Below are positions 6,731 through 13,799 of a stretch of DNA of 15,300 nucleotides, in pieces (the first letter of the stretch is position 1; each line of letters begins with the position of its first letter). The notes beneath the pieces are model-generated. The model was not told the DNA's origin. It made no database searches and saw only the letters and a list, made by a program, of their open reading frames with translations. The DNA comes from Meridianimarinicoccus sp044221805. GTDB lineage: Bacteria; Pseudomonadota; Alphaproteobacteria; Rhodobacterales; Rhodobacteraceae. The position numbers were made by a program, and so were the translations under genes. The DNA lies in the NCBI GenBank assembly GCA_044221805.1, contig JBGAOK010000087.1, positions 1 to 15,300 on the forward strand, in the 5' to 3' direction.

Positions 6731-7937
6731 GGTACGGGTGCGCGAGGAGAAGGGCGACGACGAGATCGCGGTGCTGGGGCAGGTCTTCAACCAGATGATC
6801 CGCCAGCTGCGCCGGCAGCGCCAGTCACTGCTGGATACCAACCGCGAGATCGAGGAACGCCGCCGGCTGTTCGATTCGGTGCTGTCCTCGGTCACCGCGG
6901 GCGTGATGGGGCTGGACGCCCAGGGCCGCATCGACTTCATCAACCGCTCGGGCGAGCGGCTGCTGTCGCTGGACGGAACCGGCGCGGCGGGCCAGCCGAT
7001 GGTGGCGCTGGTGCCGGAATTCGCCCTGCTGCTGGAGCGCCTGCGCGACGGCAAGGAGGAGACGGTGCAGAAGGAGATCCGGCTGCACCGCAACGGCGTC
7101 GCCGACATGCTGCTGGTGCGGATGGCGATGCGCACCGGGGAGGCCGGCACGCTGGAAGGCGTGGTGGTGGCCTTCGACGACGTCACCGACCTGGTCGCGG
7201 CGCAGCGCATGGCGGCCTGGGGCGACGTGGCGCGGCGGATCGCCCACGAGATCAAGAACCCGCTGACGCCGATCCAGCTGTCGGCCGAGCGGATCAAGCG
7301 CAAGTTCCGCGGCGCGGCCGGCGCCGAGGCCGACAAGCTGGACCAGCTCACCGACGTGATCGTGCGCCAGACCAACGACCTGCGCCGGATCGTCGACGAG
7401 TTCTCGAAATTCGCCCGGATGCCCGAGCCCGAGCAGACGCGGCAGGATCTGGCGAAGCTGGTGCGCGACGCGGTGTTCCTGCAGGCAACTGGCACGCCCG
7501 AGGTCGTGGTGGAAAGCCGGGTGCCGGACGACGAGGTGATCGCCGATGTGGACGGCACGCTGATGTCGCAGGCGGTCATCAACCTGGTGAAGAACGCCAT
7601 CGAGGCGACCCAGGCGAGGGGGGAGACCGAAGGCGAGGGGTTCGTCGGCAAGGTGGTGGTGCGGCTGGAGCAGCGGCCGCAGGTGATCCGCCTGACGGTG
7701 GACGACAACGGCGCCGGCTTCCCGCCGGACCGGTCCAAGCTGTTCGAGCCCTATGTGACCACACGTGCGCGGGGCACCGGGCTGGGACTGCCGATCGTGA
7801 AGAAGATCGTGGAAGAACATGGCGGGCGGATCCGGCTGGAGGACGCCGCACCGCTGGACGAGGACGGGCATCGCGGCGCGCGGGTGGTGGTGACGCTGCC
7901 ATCCGCGGTCACGGAACAGCCCCGGGCGGCAGAATGA
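6690..7937 (+). CDS. ntrY: NtrY C-terminal fragment (HAMP remnant, PAS, kinase core)
   Basis: Reading frame of up to 415 residues from TTG 6690; the homologous sequence begins a few codons earlier at about 6672. It carries the rest of HAMP (RVGDGDLEVRV, DDEIAVLGQVFNQM), a PAS domain (SVLSSVTAGVMGLDAQGRIDF) and the His kinase core. The H box RIAHEIKNPLTPIQLS has its His codon at 7245-7247, followed by the N box NLVKNAIEA, G1 DDNGAGFP and G2 GTGLGLPIV. All catalytic motifs are intact. No Shine-Dalgarno is evident before the TTG, so independent translation is doubtful. If it is made it would be a soluble kinase without sensor input. Confidence 0.6.
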   Translation: MAAAAARVGDGDLEVRVREEKGDDEIAVLGQVFNQMIRQLRRQRQSLLDTNREIEERRRLFDSVLSSVTAGVMGLDAQGRIDFINRSGERLLSLDGTGAAGQPMVALVPEFALLLERLRDGKEETVQKEIRLHRNGVADMLLVRMAMRTGEAGTLEGVVVAFDDVTDLVAAQRMAAWGDVARRIAHEIKNPLTPIQLSAERIKRKFRGAAGAEADKLDQLTDVIVRQTNDLRRIVDEFSKFARMPEPEQTRQDLAKLVRDAVFLQATGTPEVVVESRVPDDEVIADVDGTLMSQAVINLVKNAIEATQARGETEGEGFVGKVVVRLEQRPQVIRLTVDDNGAGFPPDRSKLFEPYVTTRARGTGLGLPIVKKIVEEHGGRIRLEDAAPLDEDGHRGARVVVTLPSAVTEQPRAAE

Positions 7938-7941
7938 CCGC

Positions 7942-7971
7942 ACGGGCGAACAAGACACGGGCGAACAGGAC
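7942..7971 (+). repeat. 15-bp direct tandem repeat in the ntrY-ntrX spacer
   Basis: ACGGGCGAACAAGAC (7942-7956) followed directly by ACGGGCGAACAGGAC (7957-7971), differing at one base. It fills most of the 45-bp gap between the ntrY stop and the ntrX ATG, ending 11 nt before it. A partial third start (GGGC) merges into the ntrX ribosome site. Probably a small slippage duplication. Confidence 0.8.
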
Positions 7972-7982
7972 GGGCAGGGAAC

Positions 7983-9389
7983 ATGAGCGATATTCTGATC
8001 GTCGATGACGAGCGTGACATCCGGGAACTGATCTCGGACATCCTCGAGGACGAGGGCTTCACCACGCGGCTGGCCGGCACCTCCGAGGAATGCGTGGCGT
8101 CGCTGGAGGAAAGTCTGCCGAAGCTGATGATCCTCGACATCTGGCTGAAGGACAGCAAGCTCGACGGAATCGACATCCTGAAGAAGGTCAAGCGCGAGCA
8201 TCCCGAGATCCCGGTGGTGATCATCTCGGGCCATGGCAACATCGAGATCGCGGTCGCCGCGATCAAGCAGGGCGCCTATGACTTCATCGAGAAGCCGTTC
8301 AACATTGACCAGCTTCTGGTGGTGGTGCGGCGCGGGATGGAGACCTCGCGGCTTCGGCGCGAGAACAGCGAGTTGAGGCGCGCCGAAGTGGCCACGGGCG
8401 AGCTGATCGGGTCCTCGGCACCGTTCCGGATGATGAAGGGCCAGCTCGAGAAGGTGGCCAAGACCAACAGCCGGGTTCTGCTGAAGGGCGCGCCGGGGTC
8501 GGGCAAGGAACTGGCGGCGCGCTTCATCCACAGCCATTCGTCCCGGGCGGCCGGGGCCTTCGTGCTGCTGAACTGCGCCTCGGTCTCGCCCGACCGGATG
8601 GACCAGTTGCTGTTCGGCCGCGAATCCGCCGGCCAGCAGGTCGAGCCGGGCCTGCTGGAGCAGGCCGACCAGGGCACACTCTATCTGGACGAGGTCGCCG
8701 ACCTGCCGCCCGAGACCCAGGCGCGGGTGCTCAGGGTGCTGGTGGACCAGCAGTTCCAGCGCGTCGGCGGCGCGGCGCAGATCCGGGTGGACGTGCGCAT
8801 CGTCTCGGGCACGGCGCGGGATCTGGAACAGGCGGTGGCGGCGGGACGGTTCCGGCAGGAACTGTTCCACCGGCTGGCGGTGGTGCCGGTGGACGTGCCC
8901 GGACTGGACGAGCGGCGCTCGGACATTCCCGAGATCGCGGCCTATCTCATCGGCCAGCTGAACCGCAGCGACGGCCTGCCGGTCCGCACCCTGAGCGAGG
9001 AGGCGGCGGCGACGCTGCAGTCGATGCCTTGGCCGGGGAACATCCGGCAGTTGCGCAATATGCTGGAACGGGTGCTGATCCTGGGCCCCGACGGCAGCGA
9101 GATCGAGGCCCGCGAACTGCCCTCGACCGAGCCGGCCGGCGGCGACGAGGAGCGCATGGTGCTATCCACGGCGATCGCGCGCCTGCCGCTGCGCGAGGCG
9201 CGCGAACTGTTCGAGCGGGAATACCTGCTGACCCAGATCAACCGTTTCGGCGGCAACATCTCGCGCACGGCCAGCTTCGTGGGGATGGAACGCTCGGCGT
9301 TGCACCGCAAGCTGAAGTCGCTGAATGTGGTGACCGCGACCCGGGCCGGAGCGCGGATCGCGGTGTTCGACGATTCGGACGAGATCTGA
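7983..9389 (+). CDS. ntrX: Nitrogen assimilation response regulator NtrX
   Basis: 468-residue response regulator, partner of NtrY. Receiver: VDDERD at 7-12, phospho-acceptor Asp52 in LDIWLKDSKLDG (a long loop typical of NtrX), and EKPF at 103-106. AAA+ domain: Walker A GAPGSGKE (169-176), Walker B TLYLDEVAD (232-240), RFRQELFHRL and MPWPGNIRQL. C-terminal Fis-type helix-turn-helix at about 424-446 (GNISRTASFVGMERSALHRK). At the GAFTGA position the sequence reads LLFGRESAGQQVEPGLLEQA, so no sigma-54 contact motif is recognisable. AGGGA (7976-7980) lies just before the ATG. The gene is intact although the kinase gene before it is broken, so NtrX may depend on other phosphodonors in this strain (inference). 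Confidence 0.95.
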   Translation: MSDILIVDDERDIRELISDILEDEGFTTRLAGTSEECVASLEESLPKLMILDIWLKDSKLDGIDILKKVKREHPEIPVVIISGHGNIEIAVAAIKQGAYDFIEKPFNIDQLLVVVRRGMETSRLRRENSELRRAEVATGELIGSSAPFRMMKGQLEKVAKTNSRVLLKGAPGSGKELAARFIHSHSSRAAGAFVLLNCASVSPDRMDQLLFGRESAGQQVEPGLLEQADQGTLYLDEVADLPPETQARVLRVLVDQQFQRVGGAAQIRVDVRIVSGTARDLEQAVAAGRFRQELFHRLAVVPVDVPGLDERRSDIPEIAAYLIGQLNRSDGLPVRTLSEEAAATLQSMPWPGNIRQLRNMLERVLILGPDGSEIEARELPSTEPAGGDEERMVLSTAIARLPLREARELFEREYLLTQINRFGGNISRTASFVGMERSALHRKLKSLNVVTATRAGARIAVFDDSDEI

Positions 9390-9446
9390 CCGGCCACCGC
9401 CAGCGCGCCGGCGGCGGGCGGGGCGTCCGGCGCTGGTCGCGGCCGG
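9390..9446 (+). terminator. GC-rich imperfect hairpin after ntrX
   Basis: Immediately after the ntrX TGA: CCGGCC (9390-9395) pairs with GGCCGG (9441-9446), CCAGCG (9400-9405) with CGCTGG (9431-9436), and CCGG (9408-9411) with CCGG (9427-9430), separated by small internal loops. There is no T-run downstream. It could end or weaken ntrX transcription before hfq. Confidence 0.4.
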
Positions 9447-9536
9447 AACGGTGTCCGGTTTGCGGACGATGCAGAAATGCTGCAACTGCGAAAGGATTGT
9501 GACGCGCGCGCGCGGGTGACTGGAAACTGCCTGCTC

Positions 9537-9565
9537 TTGCATCCATTTTGAAAGCGCGATTGAAT
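9537..9565 (+). promoter_or_regulatory. hfq: Possible hfq promoter
   Basis: TTGCAT (9537-9542), 17-bp spacer, TTGAAT (9560-9565), 40 bp before the hfq ATG. Both boxes are only partial matches to the sigma-70 consensus. The 216-bp ntrX-hfq gap, with a hairpin at its left end and falling GC content at its right end, makes a separate hfq promoter likely; these particular boxes are a guess. Confidence 0.3.
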
Positions 9566-9605
9566 GGTGCCGAGGACGGGCCAAAACAAAAAGAAGGTTT
9601 CGCAA

Positions 9606-9839
9606 ATGGCTACTGACCGCCAGAATCTCCAGGATGCGTTCCTGAACCACGTCCGGAAGACCAAGGTCCCCGTCACCATCTTCCTGATCAACGGCGTGAA
9701 ATTGCAGGGTGTCATCACCTGGTTCGACAATTTCTGCGTCCTGCTGCGCCGCGACGGCCAGTCGCAGCTGGTCTACAAGCACGCGATCTCGACCATCATG
9801 CCCAGCCAGGCCATCAGCCTCTACGAGGGTGAAGACTGA
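9606..9839 (+). CDS. hfq: RNA chaperone Hfq
   Basis: 77-residue Sm-like protein that forms a hexameric ring and helps small RNAs pair with target mRNAs. Seen: QNLQDAFLN at the N terminus, Sm1 core VPVTIFLINGVKLQG, FDNFCVLLRRDGQSQL, and Sm2 YKHAISTI at 57-64. The proximal-face RNA-binding residues Q9 and YKH are present. The C-terminal tail is very short (ends SLYEGED), as usual in alphaproteobacteria. The ATG at 9606 is preceded by AAGAAGG (9591-9597) with 8-nt spacing. The longer frame from ATG 9564 adds 14 non-homologous residues and was rejected. The last codons and stop carry the ribosome site and start of hflX. Confidence 0.97.
   Translation: MATDRQNLQDAFLNHVRKTKVPVTIFLINGVKLQGVITWFDNFCVLLRRDGQSQLVYKHAISTIMPSQAISLYEGED
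9825..9838 (+). promoter_or_regulatory. hflX: Ribosome binding site and CTG start codon of hflX
   Basis: GAGGG (9825-9829), 6 nt, then CTG (9836-9838), whose last two bases are shared with the hfq TGA (overlap CTGA, 9836-9839). An in-frame TGA at 9830-9832 blocks any earlier start. The next ATG/GTG/TTG in frame is GTG 9959, which has no comparable ribosome site. Confidence 0.6.
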
Positions 9840-11131
9840 CCGATCCCATCGACAGCGACAGGCCCCCGGCCGAGCGCGAGACGCGCGCCTGGGTCCTGCA
9901 TCCCGACCTTGCCCGGACCGACCACCGTCGGGCGCCGGTCTTTGCGCTTGAGGAAGCGGTGGAGCTGGCCGCCGCGCTGCCGGGGCTTCGGGTGGTCGGC
10001 GCCAATGTGGTGCGGGTGTCCCAGCCGCGGCCCGGCACCCTGTTCGGACCCGGCAAGGTCGAGGAGCTGAAGCTGATCCTGACCGAGGCCGAGGTCGAGC
10101 TGGTGCTGGTGGACGGCCCGCTGAGCCCGGTGCAGCAGCGCAACCTGGAAAAGGAATGGGGCGTCAAGATCCTGGACCGGACCGGGCTGATCCTCGAGAT
10201 CTTCTCGGACCGCGCCCGCACCAGCGAGGGCGTGCTGCAGGTCGAGATGGCCGCGCTGAGCTATCAGCGCACCCGGCTGGTGCGGGCCTGGACCCACCTG
10301 GAACGCCAGCGCGGCGGGCTCGGCTTCGTCGGCGGCCCCGGCGAGACCCAGATCGAGGCCGACCGCAGGGCGCTGGACGAGGCGATCGTGCGGTTGCGCC
10401 GGCAGCTCGACAAGGTGGTCAGGACCCGCGAGCTGCACCGCGAGGCGCGCGCCAAGGTGCCGTTCCCGATGGTGGCGCTGGTCGGCTATACCAACGCCGG
10501 CAAGTCGACGCTGTTCAACCGGCTGACCGGGGCGGCGGTGCTGGCCAAGGACATGCTGTTCGCGACGCTGGACCCGACGATGCGGGCGGTCGACCTGCCG
10601 GGCGGGCCGCGGGTGATCCTGTCGGATACGGTGGGCTTCATCAGTGCGCTGCCGACCCAGCTGGTGGCCGCGTTCCGCGCCACGCTGGAAGAGGTGCTGT
10701 CGGCCGACCTGATCCTGCATGTGCGCGATATCTCGGACCCCGAGACCGAGGCCCAGGCGGCGGATGTGCGCGACATCCTGGAAAGCCTCGGCGTCGGGCG
10801 CGACACGGCGATGATCGAGGTCTGGAACAAGGCCGACCGGCTGGCGCCCGAGGCGCGCGCCGCGCTGGCCGCGCAGGCGGCACGGGGCGAGGGCGTGTTC
10901 CTGGTCTCGGCGCTGACCGGCGACGGTCTGGACGCGCTGCTGGCCGAGGTCAACGCCCGGCTGTCCGCGCCGATGACCGACGAGGTGGTCGTGCTGCCGT
11001 TCGGCGACGGAAAGCGCCGGGCCTGGCTCTATGAGCAGGGCGTGGTCAAGGGCGAGACCCAGGGCGAGGACGGGATCCGGCTGGACCTGCGCTGGACCGA
11101 CCGGCAGCGGGCGCGCTACCGCGAGCTCTGA
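9836..11131 (+). CDS. hflX: GTPase HflX
   Basis: 431 residues from the CTG start; E. coli HflX is 426. HflX is a ribosome-associated GTPase that splits stalled or heat-damaged 70S ribosomes. N-terminal HflX domain: WVLHPDL, LFGPGKVEEL, DRTGLILEIF and the glycine-rich GGLGFVGGPGETQIEADRR. GTPase domain: G1 GYTNAGKST (217-225), G3 DTVGF and G4 NKAD. From the CTG the protein reads (M)TDPIDSDRPP and then TRAWVLHP, which contains the first strand of the domain. The GTG at 9959 would delete the first 41 residues including that strand. Coupled to hfq by a 4-bp overlap, the usual hfq-hflX arrangement. Its 3' end overlaps the convergent acylase gene by 16 bp. The product is certain; the start is less so. 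Confidence 0.95.
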   Translation: MTDPIDSDRPPAERETRAWVLHPDLARTDHRRAPVFALEEAVELAAALPGLRVVGANVVRVSQPRPGTLFGPGKVEELKLILTEAEVELVLVDGPLSPVQQRNLEKEWGVKILDRTGLILEIFSDRARTSEGVLQVEMAALSYQRTRLVRAWTHLERQRGGLGFVGGPGETQIEADRRALDEAIVRLRRQLDKVVRTRELHREARAKVPFPMVALVGYTNAGKSTLFNRLTGAAVLAKDMLFATLDPTMRAVDLPGGPRVILSDTVGFISALPTQLVAAFRATLEEVLSADLILHVRDISDPETEAQAADVRDILESLGVGRDTAMIEVWNKADRLAPEARAALAAQAARGEGVFLVSALTGDGLDALLAEVNARLSAPMTDEVVVLPFGDGKRRAWLYEQGVVKGETQGEDGIRLDLRWTDRQRARYREL

Positions 11132-13665
11132 TCCGCCGCCCCGGGCGGGGCGAGGGTGGTGATCCCGGTGGCGCCGGCTTCGGCCAGGGCCCGGTCGAGC
11201 GACATCGGGATGTATTCGCCGCGCCGCCACAATTCGCCGAGATTGTCGTAGAAGCGCGACAGCGGGTGGCCCGACTGGCCGGTCGACAGGATGAAGACCG
11301 AACTGTCCGGGTCGGCCATGTCGTAGACGCCGCGATAGCCGGCGGCATGGACGTTGCGGAACGGGTTGGCCCCGGTCCCGGCGGTCTGGCCGCGCATCAG
11401 GGTGAAATCGCCCCCCGCGGTGGGCTGGTGGATGTTCACGATCCAGCCGAGGCCGGGCAGGCCGCCCAGCACCTCGTGGTCATGGGTGGCCATGTGCGCC
11501 TCGCCCCATTGCAGGCTTTCCAGCGTCCCGCCCCAGGTCTCGTCGATCCACAGAAGTGCGTCGTCCAGCGCCTTGCGGGCCATGTCGGTGCAGGTCTCGG
11601 CTGCAACGGTCTGCTGCACGTCGCACCAGACCGCGGCGCCGTCGACGTTGCGGAACACCCGTTCCAGGAACACCGGGTCGATATGGGTGAATTCCCCGGC
11701 CAGCGGGCCGCCCAGATCGTCCTCGATCAGCCGCTGCTGCAGGGCGCGCATCCAGGCGGCATAGATCAGCGGTTCGGCCATGTGGGCGTTCATCTCGCCG
11801 TTCCAGCTGGCCAGCATGTCGAGCGCCTGCTTGCGGCGGCGTTCCGGCGTGCCGTCGGGGGCGGCGTCGCTGCTGTACCACAGATCGGTGCCGACCAGCG
11901 GCAGCAGCGTGCGCGCCGCCGGGCTGACGGTGTCGAGCTGCGCCTCGACGAAACTTTCGCGGCTGTGCACGGCGCGGTCCTGCATCAGCTTCTGCCAGCG
12001 CTGGATGCGCTGGGTATCGCCCCAGTCGAAGGCGACATGGGCCGGGAAGGGACGGTCCACCGACTTGTTGTTGGTGTTGCCGACGATGCCGCCCTCGGGG
12101 TTCAGGAAGCGCGGGTTCTCGGCATAGGGGAACATGCCCTGCCACCGGTTCTCGGCCCGCCAGCCCGGGCTGGGCAGGCGCCCGAAAGTCTGGTGCAGCT
12201 CCGACCGCTTCGGCATCGCGCCGACCAGTTGCAGCGCGATGTCGTCGCTGTCGACCAGGACGAGGTTCTGCGCCGGGGCCAGATAGCGTTCCATCGCCGC
12301 CAGGCCCTGATCGACGCTGGCCGCGCGCATCAGCGCCATCGCCGCCGACATCGAGGTGTCGTCGGGGGCCAGCACGGTCCAGGCGATCGAGGCGACATGC
12401 CCCTGCGGCGTCACATAGCCCAGCCCGAAGGCATCGCCGGGCAGCACCGGGCCGCGGTCGGTCCAGCGCAGGTGCAGCGTGACCGGGGGCGCGTCCTTCA
12501 CGGTGATCACCGTGGCCTCGCGCCGGAACGGCCGGTAGTCGCCGGCGGGGGTCAGGTAGGCCTCGGGGTTCTCGGGGTCGAGCTTGTCCAGATAGACGTC
12601 GAGATCGTCGAGATAGGCGGTGGTCAGGCCCCAGCCCAGCCGCGCGTTGCGCCCCGCCAGCACCAGCGGCATGCCGGGGATGGTGCCGCCGATCACGCCG
12701 CCGGTGCCGGCCAGCTCGATCCGCGCCAGATACCAGATCGACGGCGCCGTCAGCCCCAGATGCGGGTCGTTGGCCAGCAGCGTGCCGCCGGCCGCGGTGC
12801 GCCCCGGACCCGCCGCCCAGACGTTCGAGGCGCCGCCGAAATCCGGCAGCGGGAAGGGCGAGAGCGGATCGTGCCGCCAGCCGTCATCGGCCGCGATCCG
12901 GTCGGGCGATGCCGGCAGGTCGGGGGTCAGGTCGGGGGTCAGGCCGGGGAGCAGACCGGGGAGCTGGTCGAGCGCGCCGCCCACCGGGGGCAGCGCCGCC
13001 AGGCCGGCGCCCGGGGCGTCGGGCAGGATGTCGGCCAGCCGCTCGGGCGGCACCGCCAGCGCGGTGCGGGCGCGCAGCACCTCGTCCTCGAGCTGCGAGG
13101 ACAGTTTCAGCCCCATCAGCTTGACGATGGCCAGCGAATCCGCCGGCTGCCAGGGCGCGATCGCGGCGTCGAACAGGAAGAACTCGGGCGCGCCGCGGCC
13201 CAGCGCGCCCTTGTTGACCTGGGCGATCCAGGCATTGACCCCGGCGGCATAGGCCTCGAGCGCCGCCCGGGTCTCGGGATCCTGGGCGGGGAGCGAGTCC
13301 ATGGCGAGCCGGTAGAGGTCGAGCCGGCGCAGGATCTCGTCGATCTTCAGGGTGCGGGCGCCGAACAGCTCGGACAGTCGGCCCTGGGCGGTGCGGCGCA
13401 TCATCGTCATCTGCCACAGCCGGTCCTGGGCATGGACGAAGCCCAGCCCGAAGAAGCTGTCGGCATCGCTGGCGCCAAGGATATGCGGCACATTCTGGGT
13501 GTCGCGCACGATACGCACCGGGGCGGTGATGCCCTCGACCGTGAAGCTGGCGTCGTAATCGGGCAGGGAGCGCGTTGCCAGATACCACACGAGGCCAAGC
13601 GCGATCCCCGCCAGCACCAGCAGAACCAGCGTCAGGCGCAGCATCCAGCGAAACACGGCGATCAT
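11116..13665 (-). CDS. Penicillin acylase family protein (Ntn-hydrolase, membrane-anchored)
   Basis: 849-residue member of the penicillin/AHL acylase family, which cleaves amide bonds of acylated substrates after autocatalytic splitting into alpha and beta chains. N-terminal hydrophobic segment at about 9-30 after MIAVFRWMLR looks like an uncleaved signal anchor, placing the enzyme in the periplasm. Alpha part: VRIVRDTQNVPHILG and FFGLGFVHAQDRLWQM. The beta-chain nucleophile is Ser280 in FGGASNVWAAG, followed by LLANDPHLGL. Further family motifs: GGTIPGMPLVLAGRN, GWGLTTAYLDDLDVY and IVGNTNNKSV. ATG 13665 has AGGAAGGG 5 nt upstream; the frame is open to 13725 but that start has no support. The substrate is not deducible: beta-lactams, acyl-homoserine lactones and lipopeptides are all possible. 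The gene stands alone between hflX and a lipoprotein gene. Confidence 0.92.
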   Translation of the reverse strand: MIAVFRWMLRLTLVLLVLAGIALGLVWYLATRSLPDYDASFTVEGITAPVRIVRDTQNVPHILGASDADSFFGLGFVHAQDRLWQMTMMRRTAQGRLSELFGARTLKIDEILRRLDLYRLAMDSLPAQDPETRAALEAYAAGVNAWIAQVNKGALGRGAPEFFLFDAAIAPWQPADSLAIVKLMGLKLSSQLEDEVLRARTALAVPPERLADILPDAPGAGLAALPPVGGALDQLPGLLPGLTPDLTPDLPASPDRIAADDGWRHDPLSPFPLPDFGGASNVWAAGPGRTAAGGTLLANDPHLGLTAPSIWYLARIELAGTGGVIGGTIPGMPLVLAGRNARLGWGLTTAYLDDLDVYLDKLDPENPEAYLTPAGDYRPFRREATVITVKDAPPVTLHLRWTDRGPVLPGDAFGLGYVTPQGHVASIAWTVLAPDDTSMSAAMALMRAASVDQGLAAMERYLAPAQNLVLVDSDDIALQLVGAMPKRSELHQTFGRLPSPGWRAENRWQGMFPYAENPRFLNPEGGIVGNTNNKSVDRPFPAHVAFDWGDTQRIQRWQKLMQDRAVHSRESFVEAQLDTVSPAARTLLPLVGTDLWYSSDAAPDGTPERRRKQALDMLASWNGEMNAHMAEPLIYAAWMRALQQRLIEDDLGGPLAGEFTHIDPVFLERVFRNVDGAAVWCDVQQTVAAETCTDMARKALDDALLWIDETWGGTLESLQWGEAHMATHDHEVLGGLPGLGWIVNIHQPTAGGDFTLMRGQTAGTGANPFRNVHAAGYRGVYDMADPDSSVFILSTGQSGHPLSRFYDNLGELWRRGEYIPMSLDRALAEAGATGITTLAPPGAADQSSR
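11137..11152 (+). terminator. Short hairpin after hflX
   Basis: CGCCCC (11137-11142), loop GGGC, GGGGCG (11147-11152), beginning 6 nt after the hflX stop and lying inside the end of the convergent acylase gene. No T-run follows on either strand. A weak candidate for ending the two convergent transcripts. Confidence 0.3.
12917..12964 (-). repeat. Four 12-bp tandem repeats coding for the acylase spacer
   Basis: Plus-strand units: AGGTCGGGGGTC (12917-12928), an identical copy (12929-12940), AGGCCGGGGAGC (12941-12952) and AGACCGGGGAGC (12953-12964). Read on the minus strand they give LPGL-LPGL-TPDL-TPDL, about 30-45 residues before the Ser280 nucleophile, in the spacer expected to be trimmed during maturation. 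The unit is a multiple of three, so copy-number change would keep the frame. Confidence 0.85.
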
Positions 13666-13799
13666 GCGAGCCCTTCCTGCCTGTCGGATCGCGCCCGCCA
13701 TAGGACGCCTGCGCCCGGCGGGCAATCCCCGGACGGGGCCGGTCGGGCCCGGACGCGCCCCGTCAGGCCCCGGCAGGCGCCCTCAGGCCGCGACGGGGG
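13666..13799. other. Gap between the acylase and SYLF lipoprotein genes
   Basis: 134 bp, very GC-rich, no gene seen. It holds the acylase ribosome site (AGGAAGGG, 13678-13671). An imperfect 10-bp repeat, CGTCAGGCCC / CGGCAGGCGC / CCTCAGGCCG, lies at 13761-13790, just past the stop of the lipoprotein gene. Several C-runs and G-runs (13727-13759) could fold into strong GC hairpins and may end the upstream transcript, but I could not single out one stem. Confidence 0.4.

Larger units (their letters stand above)
5822..7937 (+). pseudogene. ntrY: NtrY sensor histidine kinase, broken by an internal deletion and frameshift
   Basis: NtrY is the membrane-bound sensor kinase partner of NtrX, in nitrogen and redox control. 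Relatives are about 750 residues in one frame. Here the gene spans only 2116 bp, equal to about 705 codons, and needs two frames. The first frame runs from ATG 5822 (AGAGG 5 nt upstream) to a stop at 6730; the second, shifted by +1, ends at the TGA 7935-7937. Authentic NtrY sequence stops after LLDHTEATAR (to about 6673) and resumes at ARPIGRLA (from about 6672). The part normally between them is the last coiled linker, the fourth membrane segment and the start of HAMP. Missing length is therefore about 40-45 codons and must be 2 modulo 3 in bases. The catalytic half is otherwise well preserved, which suggests a recent mutation or a sequencing/assembly error. Confidence is high that the frame is broken as written. 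Confidence 0.9.

Noticed and set aside
9502..9514. Alternating CG run upstream of hfq as a possible Z-DNA or regulatory element
   Set aside because: Short CG runs are common at this GC content and nothing else marks it as functional.
9564..9605. Upstream ATG extending Hfq by 14 residues
   Set aside because: The extension has no Hfq homology, while ATG 9606 has a good ribosome site and gives the normal N terminus.
9390..9605. A small RNA gene or hidden small protein between ntrX and hfq
   Set aside because: Only a GC hairpin and a weak promoter were seen; no terminator with a T-run and no small frame with a ribosome site apart from the hfq start.
13666..13725. Upstream ATG extending the acylase by 20 residues
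   Set aside because: It would place an Arg-rich tail before the signal anchor; ATG 13665 has AGGAAGGG at proper spacing.
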